Positions 1-8,195 of a stretch of 52,647 bases of DNA are shown in pieces. The notes beneath the pieces are model-generated. The model made no database searches and had not been told where the DNA came from. It worked only from the letters and a program-made list of their open reading frames with translations. A program made the translations under genes and the position numbers. Positions within the stretch are counted from its first letter, which is position 1. Each line of letters starts with the position of its first letter. This DNA is from an uncultured Eubacteriales bacterium (GTDB taxonomy: Bacteria > Bacillota > Clostridia > Christensenellales > Aristaeellaceae), in NCBI GenBank assembly GCA_900320085.1, contig ONRC01000009.1:1-52647 (forward strand). Direction: 5' to 3'.

Positions 1-1920
1 ATGTGGGCAGCGCGCTGGTGTCGCTGGGCAATAACGCGGCCACCTCTGAAAGCCAGATTTTGGAGATGGCCCATCGGGCCGCATCCGGCCTTTCGCAGGT
101 GGGCATGAGCAGCGCCGACATCCTGGGCGTCAGCGCGGCCATTTCATCTATGGGCATAGAAAGCCAGGCAGGCGGCACAGCCATTTCCAAGCTGGCCAAG
201 CAGATGGACGAAGCCGCCAAAGTGGGTGCCGGGCAAATCCCCCGGCTTTTGGCCGCCTGGGACGACGAAACAGGCCGCATCCAATCCATCTACGATCTGT
301 ACGCCCTGCTGGACGCCATGCCCTCGCAAGACGGCTGGAAAAACTTCGCCTATTCCCTGGGCATGACGGCCAGCGACGCCAAGAACCTCATGAACAGCGC
401 CTTGGCCGCCGAGCGTTTCGCCGACGCCATGGGCATGACGGTGGACCAGTTTTCTGCCGGCTGGAATGAAAATGCCGCCAACCAGCTCCTGAATTTCTTT
501 GCCGCGCTGGGCGGCATGGGCGGCACGGACATGGAAGACAACATGCTCTGGACGATGGACAAGCTGGGGATCACCGAGGTAAGAACGTCCAACATGGTGC
601 GATCCCTGAGCAACAACTGGCAGCTGTACGCCGACATGATCGAACTGGCGAACAAAGCCTATGCCGAAAACATTGCTATGGATGAGGAGGCCAACCGCGC
701 CTTCTCCACCAACGAAAGCCGCCGGGTGATCAACGAAAACAAGGAACAGAACGCCCTGGAGGCCATGGGCGAAACCGTGACGGCCATGCGCAAGCCCTGG
801 GAGGATTTTTTCGGCGACTTGCAGCAGTGGTACGCCGACTGGCCGGGCTGGGCCCAGACCGCCGTGGGCGTGGCTGCGGAGACCACCAAGGGCCTGGGCG
901 ATTTGCTCAACGCCGCGGGCCAGGCCTCTCTTGATATCCTGGCCATCAGCAAGGCCATCAAGGAAATCGAAAACAGCACCATCGGCGCGGCGCTCATCAA
1001 GGGGCTGGGCGCTGCCGGCTCAGCAATCGGCAGTGCCGCGGCTGCGATCGCGCCGCCTGTGGCTGTTGGCCTGGGCACATTGGGGTTGGGTGTGGCGCTG
1101 GATAAAGCCAGCACGGAAGCCAATTACGCCGATCTGAACCGCGCCATGGAACGGCAGGATGAGATCCTGGCGGAATCCGTGGATGAGCACGTGACGCGTC
1201 TGCAGGAGCTGTTCGCGAGCTTCGCTCAGGCGATTGAACAGTATGAAAACAACGAGGACCCCCTGTCCGATCACACGCAGAGCTTCAAGGAGGCTTTCCG
1301 GCAGAACGCCAACGAGCTGCTGCAGGAAATGCCGGACCTGAAATTCTGGGACAGCGCTTCCTTCTACGCCGACCTTCGGGACGGGCTGGACCCCGCCGAA
1401 ATCGAATCCATCATCAACGGCCTGAATTTTGGCATAGAGTGGGTAGACCTGGGTAACGAAGCCGTGACCGGGCTGGCCGGGGCAATCCAGGCCCGGCAGC
1501 AGGAACTCTACGCCGCCGCCCAAAACGCGGGCCTGCAGCTGGACGCCGGCATGGCCCAGGGCATTTATGACGGCGCGGCTCAGGCCATTGACGCCGCCGC
1601 CTGGCTGGCCGGCGAGGTGGAAAACCAGCTGCGGGTGGATCTGGACATCCATTCGCCCAGCGGCGTGGCCCGGGCCCTGGGCCAGTATTTTACCGAGGGC
1701 TTATTTTACCGAGGGCTTCGCCGAGGGCGTGCAGGCGGGCATCGGGCGGGTGGAGGAATCCGTCAACCGCCTCACCCAGACCGTTTCCGCCCGCCGCGCG
1801 CCTCAAAGCGGCAAAGCGCCCCAGCGCCTGGTCCCGATCAACATCAACCTCAGCGGCAAAACCCTGGCGCAATCGCTTGCGCCCCTCCTGGACCAGGTGA
1901 TGGGAGAGTACGTACTGTAA
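1..1920 (+). CDS. Phage tail tape measure protein, partial, C-terminus frameshifted
   Basis: Tape measure protein of the TP901 type, setting tail length and filling the tail tube. The window opens inside the gene in the frame starting at base 3. The visible N-terminal part, with GMSSADILGVSAAISSMGIE and AGGTAISKLAKQMDE, resembles the conserved region just before the hydrophobic core of this family. Hydrophobic Gly/Ala-rich stretches follow around residues 310-375. The frame breaks at 1686-1717, where 16 bases are tandemly duplicated. Skipping one copy restores YFTEGFAEGVQAGIGRVEES and a natural end at 1920. Uncorrected, the frame runs to 2042 with an Arg/Pro-rich tail that reads into a repeat element. 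So it is either a broken gene, a phase-variable one or an assembly error. The next gene, Dit, supports the call. Confidence 0.85.
1686..1717 (+). repeat. 16-bp perfect tandem duplication causing a frameshift
   Basis: The 16-mer TATTTTACCGAGGGCT occurs at 1686-1701 and again at 1702-1717. Sixteen is not a multiple of three, so the second copy shifts the tape measure frame by one. The downstream sequence 1718-1920 stays open and protein-like in the original frame. Confidence 0.95.
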
Positions 1921-1930
1921 AAACGCTTCC

Positions 1931-2260
1931 AAAAGCCTTCCCCTCGATGGTACGCACCGCCGCTAATCCGCGAAGCGGAAGCGGCGGCAGCGCCGCGCTG
2001 GGAACCATAGGTTCCGCGCGGGCTGGTCGCGCCTGCGCATAGCGCATTGGCGCGACTGCTATGGGAAGGTGGCAGGCGCGGAGGCAAGATGGAAAGAGAA
2101 ATCAAGTGAATTCGCGCCTGACGGATGAGGTGATCCTTTCCCGAACGCATTCACGTTTCGGCGGGTGAGTACACCTCATCCGAGCCGCGCGAATCGGCTT
2201 GACTTCTCCGATGAACTAAGTTCCGCGCGGCCCACCTTCCCCTGTGAGGGGAAGGCTTTT
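1931..2260. repeat. Composite palindromic repeat element (TIR AAAAGCCTTCCCCT)
   Basis: About 330 bp between the tape measure and Dit genes. The ends are inverted: AAAAGCCTTCCCCT at 1931-1944 and AGGGGAAGGCTTTT at 2247-2260. Inside are further palindromic pieces: GACGGATGAGG near 2121-2131, its complement CCTCATCCG near 2172, and GGAAGGTGGCAGGCGC near 2075. The same words form the elements at 11003-11099 and inside the endolysin gene. No convincing gene is present, so it looks like a MITE or REP-like element, perhaps several copies nested. Confidence 0.75.
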
Positions 2261-2283
2261 GGGCAACCAAAGGAAGTGAACCC

Positions 2284-3066
2284 ATGCTCGCACTCAGAAA
2301 GCACAAGCTCAACGCCTGGTTCGGCCAGGAATCGCTCCGCGACGCGGACCCCAACATCCAGATCACCAACATCTCCCGCACCCCCAGCATCCGCACCGGC
2401 TCCCGGGACGGCGGCGGGCGGGACGGCCGCTTCCGCGCGCCCCAGTATCGGGATTATCTCAAAATCACCATTGAGTTTACCCTCTACGACTTCCTGGACA
2501 TCGAGGCGCGGGAAAGCGCCATCGAAGCGGCCAACGCCTGGGCCCGGGACGCGGGCTATCTGCAAATCAGCCAAAAGCCCGGCCGCCGGGTGTGGGTGCA
2601 GTGCGCCCAGCGGGCCGAGATCCAGGACGCCCGCGACCATAAGGAGACCTTTCAGCTGGTTTTTGAGACCGCTGAGAACCCTTTCTGGGAGGACGCATTC
2701 TCCACCGCCTTTGCCTTCTCCGGCGCAGCAGCGGCCACGACAGCCCACATTCCGGGCACGCGGGCCTGCTCCCCCGCCGATGTGACCGTCACGCCCACCG
2801 GCGGCGCCCTCACCACCCTCACCCTCACCCTGGGCGAAACGCAGATGGCCTTTGCCGGCCTGAACGTGGCGTCCGGCGCGTCGCTGCTCCTTCGCCATGA
2901 CGATCAGGGCCGCCTCACCATCACCGGCGGCGGCGCGTCCTGCTACGCCTGCCGCGAAGGCGCCAGCGACGACGAGCTCATCGCCGGCCCCGGCCGCGCC
3001 GCTATCGGCTTCACCGCCAACGTTGCGTGCAATGCGCGGTTTGAGGTGAGGGGGAGGTATAAGTAA
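2284..3066 (+). CDS. Distal tail protein (Dit-like phage tail protein)
   Basis: 260 residues. Probable Dit, the hexameric ring that joins the tail tube to the baseplate hub. It is called on position, straight after the tape measure and before the Tal-like protein, and on general character: an N-terminal beta-rich part with TIEFTLYDFLDIEARESAIE near residues 60-80, then a C-terminal Gly/Thr-rich beta domain. The start ATG at 2284 follows AAAGGAAG with normal spacing. It ends at 3066, where a heptamer repeat element begins immediately. No enzymatic motif is seen. It could instead be another baseplate component, but the conserved gene order makes Dit the best reading. Confidence 0.72.
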   Translation: MLALRKHKLNAWFGQESLRDADPNIQITNISRTPSIRTGSRDGGGRDGRFRAPQYRDYLKITIEFTLYDFLDIEARESAIEAANAWARDAGYLQISQKPGRRVWVQCAQRAEIQDARDHKETFQLVFETAENPFWEDAFSTAFAFSGAAAATTAHIPGTRACSPADVTVTPTGGALTTLTLTLGETQMAFAGLNVASGASLLLRHDDQGRLTITGGGASCYACREGASDDELIAGPGRAAIGFTANVACNARFEVRGRYK

Positions 3067-3243
3067 GGGAAAAGAGAGTTAAGAGTGCAGAGCGGGAACG
3101 AGAGTACAGAGTGCAGAGTACAGAGTACAGATGATATAGTGAACCAAGAAACCAGCTGCGGAATTGGTGATCAAAAAAATCTGAACTCTGTACTCTGAAC
3201 TCTGAACTCTCTCCTTCCGCTCTGAACTCTGAACTCCCGTCCC
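3066..3243. repeat. Heptamer-armed hairpin repeat element, copy 1
   Basis: The left arm 3066-3133 is built of tandem heptamers AGAGTNC (AGAGTGC and AGAGTAC variants). The right arm 3179-3243 is built of the complementary heptamers GNACTCT. The arms flank a loop of about 45 bp. The single strand could fold into a long imperfect hairpin. A second copy with the same heptamers lies at 33831-34198 in the chromosome. The element fills the whole Dit-Tal gap apart from the Tal ribosome binding site. Confidence 0.85.
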
Positions 3244-3281
3244 AATCCCTATTCCATAAAAACGAAAGGAAGTGATTCGCC

Positions 3282-5660
3282 GTGAAAACCGCCGTCCGTC
3301 TCCCCCGGCTTTTGGGGGGCGATTTTCGGGAAAGCAGGCGCTTGCGCCCCATCTCGCTTTCCCTGAGCCTGGAGCGGGCCGCCTGCTCCACGGCGGAGCT
3401 GGCCCTCCCGGACACGGAGGAGCCGCTGCCCTTATTTGCGTTTCTGGAGCTGTACACCGCGCGCGGCAGCGCCGGGCTGTTCCGCGTCACCGCGGACGCC
3501 GCCCCCACCTTCGGAGCTTACACCTATCCCCTGCGCCACGCCATCGACACCCTGCACGACAGCGTGTGGAAGGCGCAGACGGATTTTTCCGGCACCATGG
3601 CGGCCTTCCTTGCCGCTCTGCTGAGCCAGCAGACTGTGCCCTATTGGCAGCTGGGCCAGTGCCAGGACGCGGGCAGCTGGAAGCGCGAGGACATCAACTA
3701 CGACCGCCTGGACGACCTGCTGGACGAGGTGCGCGAGGACCGGCGGGAGTACATGTTCACCTACGATTTTTCCACCACGCCCTGGACGCTGAATTTTGTG
3801 CGGGTCAGCGACAGCGTGGACGCGGAAATGCGCCTCACCCGCAACCTGTCCGAGGCTACGCTGCGGCGCACCCGGGACGGCATGGGAAACCGCCTGTACC
3901 TGTCCATCTCCACCACCGCCCTGGAGGAGGACGGCAGCCCCGGCGAAACCACCGTGGAATACCGCACCTATAACGACGCGGACAGCCAGGCGATCTATGG
4001 CCCGGTTGAGATCAGCGCGGCGGTGGACAGCGCCGACGTTTCGGACCCGGACGCCTGGGCCGCCCAGTTTCTGCGGGAGCACGCCCTGCCCATCGCCCAG
4101 GCCAGCGCCGAGGGCTGGGAAATCGTGAAGGCCACCGGCGAACCCTGGGACCAGATGGATCTGGGCAAGCGCTGCCGCCTGGCGGCGAAGCGCGCGGGCT
4201 TCCCGGCGGAGTTCCCCATCGAGGTCATCAAGTATGACAACCTCTTCGGCGACGACCCGGACCGGGTGCACATCGACATGAACCGCAAGCTGCCCCGGTT
4301 TTCGGAGCGGCTGGCCAAGGTGCGGGAAACGGCGGAACGGGCCTATGGCGCGGCCCGGGGCGCGGGCGCGCGCATCAAAAAAAACGAGGAGGTGGACGCC
4401 CACTACCAGCGCATCGTCAAGAGCAACAAGGAGGGCATGGAGGACTGCTTCGGCGTCATCGGCGTGAAGCTGGACCCCGACACCCACGAGCCCATGCGGG
4501 ACACGGCGGGAAACTACATCTGGGCCGACGCGGAGGACGCCGCCGCCGAAATTTGGGGCCACTTCCACCGCACGGCCTGGGAAACGCTGATCGCCAACGT
4601 GGTCAAGGACGGGGAGGGCAACGTGCTCTCCATCGCCCAGGTATCCACCTCGGCGGACGGCAAGTTCTTCGTGGACGCCATCAACGAGAGCGGCACCGGC
4701 ACGGCCCAGATCAACGCCAACCGCGTGCATATCCAGTCCACCAGCGGCAGCGGCATTGAGCTGGACAACAACGGCAATATCAGCCTCAACGCCGGGGAGA
4801 CGGTGAACAGGATCAACGGCCAGTCCGGAAGCGGCGCGGTGTACCTGAACGCCGCCATGATCCACCTGAACGGCAGCGCCATCGTGAGCGGCAGCGGCAA
4901 TGGGCTCATCGCCCCGGAGGGCTGGTTCACCGATTTGTACGCGGGCAGCGGCGGCGGCCAGTTCGTGGTGGAAGGCTCGGATATCAGGGCTTACGCGAAG
5001 CTCTACGCCGAAGGCGGCATCGACGCCCTGGACGGGGCCACGGTCAACGCCACAAACGGCGCGTTTACCAACCTGTCCGTGGGCAATGCGAACGTGGCCA
5101 ACGCCGTTGATACCATCGGCCCGGCCACCGCTTCCGGCGGGCAAATCTCCATTCCCTGGACGAAGCTGGATGGGAGCAGCGGCACCGTAAATTTTAATAT
5201 GGCCGACTACGTGAGCGCCCTGATCGTAGACGGCAATGATGTTCCGGTTTCAGGGCCAAGAACGCTGGCCGGGGGCGGCACCCTTACCCTGTACCCCGCC
5301 ACCTACATGGGCGGCGTGACGGCGCGCAATGCCCCCGCTGCCCTCGTGATCACCGCCGCGGACGGGGCCGATACCGTGACCCTGGCAAGCTATCACACCG
5401 GCGAGGGCAGCCAAACGGCCACCACGGACGAAATTAAGTTCCTGGACAAATCCCAGAGCGGCAATGCCCTGGATGTGCGGGTGGGCGTCCGCCTGAGCAA
5501 CGGCAAGCAATACAGCCGCACGATCACGGGCATCAGCTTCACGCCGCCATCGCCCAGTGTCGGCAACTGGCAAATCAATTCCCTTGCGGGGGGCGGCACC
5601 CGGGTGTGGGTGGACGTGAACGGCACGACGTATCATCATGACTTTAACAACTATCCGTAA
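3282..5660 (+). CDS. Tail hub / tail-associated protein (Tal-like, prophage endopeptidase tail family)
   Basis: 792 residues. Residues 1 to about 350 look like the gp27-type hub of Tal proteins, with FLELYTARGSAGLFRVTADA near 50-70 and LRHAIDTLHDSVWKAQTDF near 83-100. From about 370 the protein becomes a long repetitive beta-fibre, with NGSAIVSGSGNGLIAPEGWF near 530 and many Gly, Ser, Asn and Thr, ending in a beta-sandwich-like tail. In siphophages this protein forms the baseplate hub and often carries peptidoglycan-cleaving activity; no catalytic motif is clear here. The start is GTG at 3282, because AAAGGAAG lies about 10 bases upstream and the Met-like residue begins the conserved N-terminus. 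It follows Dit across the heptamer repeat. Confidence 0.78.
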   Translation: MKTAVRLPRLLGGDFRESRRLRPISLSLSLERAACSTAELALPDTEEPLPLFAFLELYTARGSAGLFRVTADAAPTFGAYTYPLRHAIDTLHDSVWKAQTDFSGTMAAFLAALLSQQTVPYWQLGQCQDAGSWKREDINYDRLDDLLDEVREDRREYMFTYDFSTTPWTLNFVRVSDSVDAEMRLTRNLSEATLRRTRDGMGNRLYLSISTTALEEDGSPGETTVEYRTYNDADSQAIYGPVEISAAVDSADVSDPDAWAAQFLREHALPIAQASAEGWEIVKATGEPWDQMDLGKRCRLAAKRAGFPAEFPIEVIKYDNLFGDDPDRVHIDMNRKLPRFSERLAKVRETAERAYGAARGAGARIKKNEEVDAHYQRIVKSNKEGMEDCFGVIGVKLDPDTHEPMRDTAGNYIWADAEDAAAEIWGHFHRTAWETLIANVVKDGEGNVLSIAQVSTSADGKFFVDAINESGTGTAQINANRVHIQSTSGSGIELDNNGNISLNAGETVNRINGQSGSGAVYLNAAMIHLNGSAIVSGSGNGLIAPEGWFTDLYAGSGGGQFVVEGSDIRAYAKLYAEGGIDALDGATVNATNGAFTNLSVGNANVANAVDTIGPATASGGQISIPWTKLDGSSGTVNFNMADYVSALIVDGNDVPVSGPRTLAGGGTLTLYPATYMGGVTARNAPAALVITAADGADTVTLASYHTGEGSQTATTDEIKFLDKSQSGNALDVRVGVRLSNGKQYSRTITGISFTPPSPSVGNWQINSLAGGGTRVWVDVNGTTYHHDFNNYP

Positions 5661-5665
5661 TTGCA

Positions 5666-5685
5666 GGGGCGGATACCATCCGCCC
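5666..5685. repeat. Short REP-like palindrome, copy 1
   Basis: GGGGCGGATACCATCCGCCC lies just after the Tal stop. It is a 9-10 bp inverted repeat with almost no loop. Two further copies sit at 10153-10175 and 11117-11140, each between genes. Confidence 0.85.
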
Positions 5686-5720
5686 GTTCCTTCTATCCAC
5701 CAACGAAAGGAGTCGCCACC

Positions 5721-5924
5721 ATGGAAAAACAACCCATGACCAAACAGGACATCCTGCGCGCGCTGGAATCCTGCATCAACGCCCTGCGGGACGTGGACAT
5801 TCCGGCCCGGCTGAGCGACACCAGCGGCCGCACGCTGAAAAACGTGTGCGGCGCGCTGGTGGAGTGCGCCCAGGGCGTGGCTGGGCTGAAGCTCGCCCCG
5901 GAGCCTGAGAAAACGGAGGAATAA
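5721..5924 (+). CDS. Small phage protein, unknown function
   Basis: 67 residues, soluble, Ala/Leu/Glu-rich, beginning MEKQPMTKQDILRALESCIN. The start at 5721 is chosen because AAAGGAG lies 8 bases upstream; an in-frame extension to 5661 would run back through the repeat palindrome. It probably forms two or three helices and ends in PEPEKTEE. It sits 4 bases before the receptor-binding protein gene, so it is probably co-translated with it and may be a baseplate accessory or chaperone. Family not recognised. Confidence 0.6.
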   Translation: MEKQPMTKQDILRALESCINALRDVDIPARLSDTSGRTLKNVCGALVECAQGVAGLKLAPEPEKTEE

Positions 5925-5928
5925 ACCC

Positions 5929-8181
5929 ATGGCCGAGCTCAAATACATCAAGCGCACCGTTGCGCTGGACGGCAGCGACGTGATGGACCCGTCCCCCAAT
6001 TCCTTCTTCGATGGGGAGAAAGCAGCCCACACGTTTATCATCACCGCCACGCGGGGCGGTGAGGCGCTGATGCTTACCGGCGCGGTGAGCGCCACATTCC
6101 TCAACCCCCACGACGCGGTGGTGCCGGTGACGGGCAGTATCGTGGACGGCGCGGCGGTGGTGACGCTGAATAACGATTGCTACGCCCTGTCCGGGCCGTT
6201 TACCCTCACCATCGACGTGGCTGGGGTGACCGTCTACGCCTGCCGAAGCCGCGTCCGGCGCCGTTCTTCCTCCACGGCCTATGACCCATCCGGGGAAATC
6301 AGCGTAGCCACCCTGAGCGCCCTGATTGCCGAGATGCGCACGGCGACCGCTGCGGCGAACACAGCGGCGACTGCGGCGAATACGGCGGCGGCGAACATCC
6401 AAGGCGACCTGGGCGATATAAAAAACTCCTATGCTGAATACAACAGCACGGACGCGCTGGCGTTTTTGGATGGCGTGAATCGGACGCACAACGACATCAC
6501 CTTCCAATGGAACGCGGACGGGAGCTGCACCGTTTCCGGCACGGCTACCGCTGCGGCGTTTAGCAACAAATATAACAACACTGCGGCGATGCCCGCTTAT
6601 TTCAAGCCCGGCAGCATCGTCTATTTCAAGGCGGACAATACCCAGTCCGACAAAATATACCTTGAAGTCTTTTTCTACAAAAACGGCAGTTACCTGTCCG
6701 GCGTGAACGTCCGCACAGACACCGCCGTCACGATCCCCTCAGACGCCCAGGGCATGGTGATTCGTCTGCATGTGGACAGCGGCACAACGGCGAATACCAC
6801 GGTAAAATATGCCGCGCTTACCACTGCAAGCAATGCGGAATTGTACGCCGTCCTCAATGAGCAGGTGATCGGGAAACGGCTGTTTTACAGTTCATCGGAG
6901 ACGTTGCCAAGCGGTGACCTCAATGATGTGCTCAATGGCGCGCATGTTTTGATCGATTCCAATACCTATCAAAACTCCCCGGAAAACTCTCACATCGGGT
7001 ATCTGTTCTCGTATCACATCAACAACATTTATTTGCAAATCTTTTATGGTTTCAACACGCCGAGCGTCTGGAAACGCCGTTGCCTGCATGGTACGTGGTC
7101 CGAATGGATCAAGATCGGCGGCGAGACCAGCAACATCAACAACGAGTACACGTTCAATAACTACGAAAATTCCTACAGTGTTACCGCGACCCCCAGCATC
7201 ACCACTGACACGAACGCCTATCTTGCCCCATCCGGTGATAACACGGACAGGACGGCTGATATTATCACCATGCTGTCCACCCAGGGCGTGTGCCGTCTGG
7301 GTAAGGGCAACTATTACGTGACCGACCTGGTGATGCCGAATTACACCAGCATCATCGGCGTGGGCTCCGGTACAAAAATCATCCGCACCGGGGCAGACGA
7401 CGGATTTGCCATCAAAATGGGCAGTCGGTGCTGTGTGAAAGATTGCTGGATCATGGGCAACGCCACGGACATCACCATCTCCGAAACGCTTGGCAATCGG
7501 CACGGCATCTTATGGCAGGGAACCTATACCGCCGATCAAAACGCCCCTCTGCGCGGCATGATCAGCAACGTGCACATTTCGAGTTTCTCGGGCGGCGGCA
7601 TCACCTGCTACGACACCGGGTATGGCGTAAACACCTGCCTGATGGTGGACGAGGCGTATATCACCAATTGCGGCGCGGGCATCAACATCTCGTACAAGTC
7701 TGAGTTTAATAAATTCACGAACGTTCACAGCTATTCCAACTGGTACGGGTGTATCAACAACGGCGGCAACAACGTGTTCACCGCCTGCGATTTCTCCGGT
7801 AATAAAGTTGGATTCTTGATGGACAATGCCAACGGGCAGTCCCCGAATAACTCCCACGGCTCCGCCATCGGCTGTGTGTTCAACCACACGAACAGCAACA
7901 GCGGCATCGGAATCAAAGTGTTGGGCTGCGAAAACGGGTATGTGTTTACAGGTTGCCAGGTTTTTTATTCTCAAATTTATCTCGAAAATTCTTCCGGTGT
8001 TACCATCAGCGATTGCAACTTCGGCGCGAACAATTGCAGTATCACCGTCAAAGGCGGCGGGGCGACGCTATTTTCCAATAACATGCACCAGGCCGCGCCG
8101 ACAATCACCGTCACCGGGAATTCCAACGTACATTTTACAAATTGTTATGTGCGCAGCACCGGCGCGGCGGTCAGCGCGTAA
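5929..8181 (+). CDS. Receptor-binding / tail spike protein with BppU-like N-terminus and beta-helix
   Basis: 750 residues. Residues 1-130 resemble the BppU (baseplate upper protein) attachment domain. Residues 140-165 are an Ala-rich stretch, NTAATAANTAAANIQ, likely a trimeric coiled coil. About 180-300 is a carbohydrate-binding-like beta sandwich. About 310-395 resembles a pyocin-knob domain (CLHGTWSEWIKIGG). From about 430 there is a right-handed beta-helix of pectate-lyase type, with Asn/Gly-rich rungs such as NGGNNVFTACDFSGNKVGF. This is the expected build of a host-recognition protein, possibly with polysaccharide depolymerase activity. The DNA for the beta-helix is less GC-rich than the flanks, as in exchangeable receptor-binding tips. 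ATG 5929 follows GGAGG. Confidence 0.8.
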   Translation: MAELKYIKRTVALDGSDVMDPSPNSFFDGEKAAHTFIITATRGGEALMLTGAVSATFLNPHDAVVPVTGSIVDGAAVVTLNNDCYALSGPFTLTIDVAGVTVYACRSRVRRRSSSTAYDPSGEISVATLSALIAEMRTATAAANTAATAANTAAANIQGDLGDIKNSYAEYNSTDALAFLDGVNRTHNDITFQWNADGSCTVSGTATAAAFSNKYNNTAAMPAYFKPGSIVYFKADNTQSDKIYLEVFFYKNGSYLSGVNVRTDTAVTIPSDAQGMVIRLHVDSGTTANTTVKYAALTTASNAELYAVLNEQVIGKRLFYSSSETLPSGDLNDVLNGAHVLIDSNTYQNSPENSHIGYLFSYHINNIYLQIFYGFNTPSVWKRRCLHGTWSEWIKIGGETSNINNEYTFNNYENSYSVTATPSITTDTNAYLAPSGDNTDRTADIITMLSTQGVCRLGKGNYYVTDLVMPNYTSIIGVGSGTKIIRTGADDGFAIKMGSRCCVKDCWIMGNATDITISETLGNRHGILWQGTYTADQNAPLRGMISNVHISSFSGGGITCYDTGYGVNTCLMVDEAYITNCGAGINISYKSEFNKFTNVHSYSNWYGCINNGGNNVFTACDFSGNKVGFLMDNANGQSPNNSHGSAIGCVFNHTNSNSGIGIKVLGCENGYVFTGCQVFYSQIYLENSSGVTISDCNFGANNCSITVKGGGATLFSNNMHQAAPTITVTGNSNVHFTNCYVRSTGAAVSA

Positions 8182-8195
8182 GGAAGGAGGCCACC

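Noticed and set aside
1921..2042. C-terminal extension of the tape measure in the shifted frame
   Set aside because: It is Arg/Pro-rich and reads into a palindromic repeat; the frame restored by removing the 16-bp duplication ends naturally at 1920.
3066..3243. CRISPR-like array
   Set aside because: The units are 7-bp heptamers with no spacers, arranged in two complementary arms, and there are no cas genes.
3432..5144. Open minus-strand frame of 570 codons in the Tal gene
   Set aside because: A by-product of high GC in third positions; the Val/Gly/His-rich text has no family, and the plus-strand Tal-like gene explains the region.
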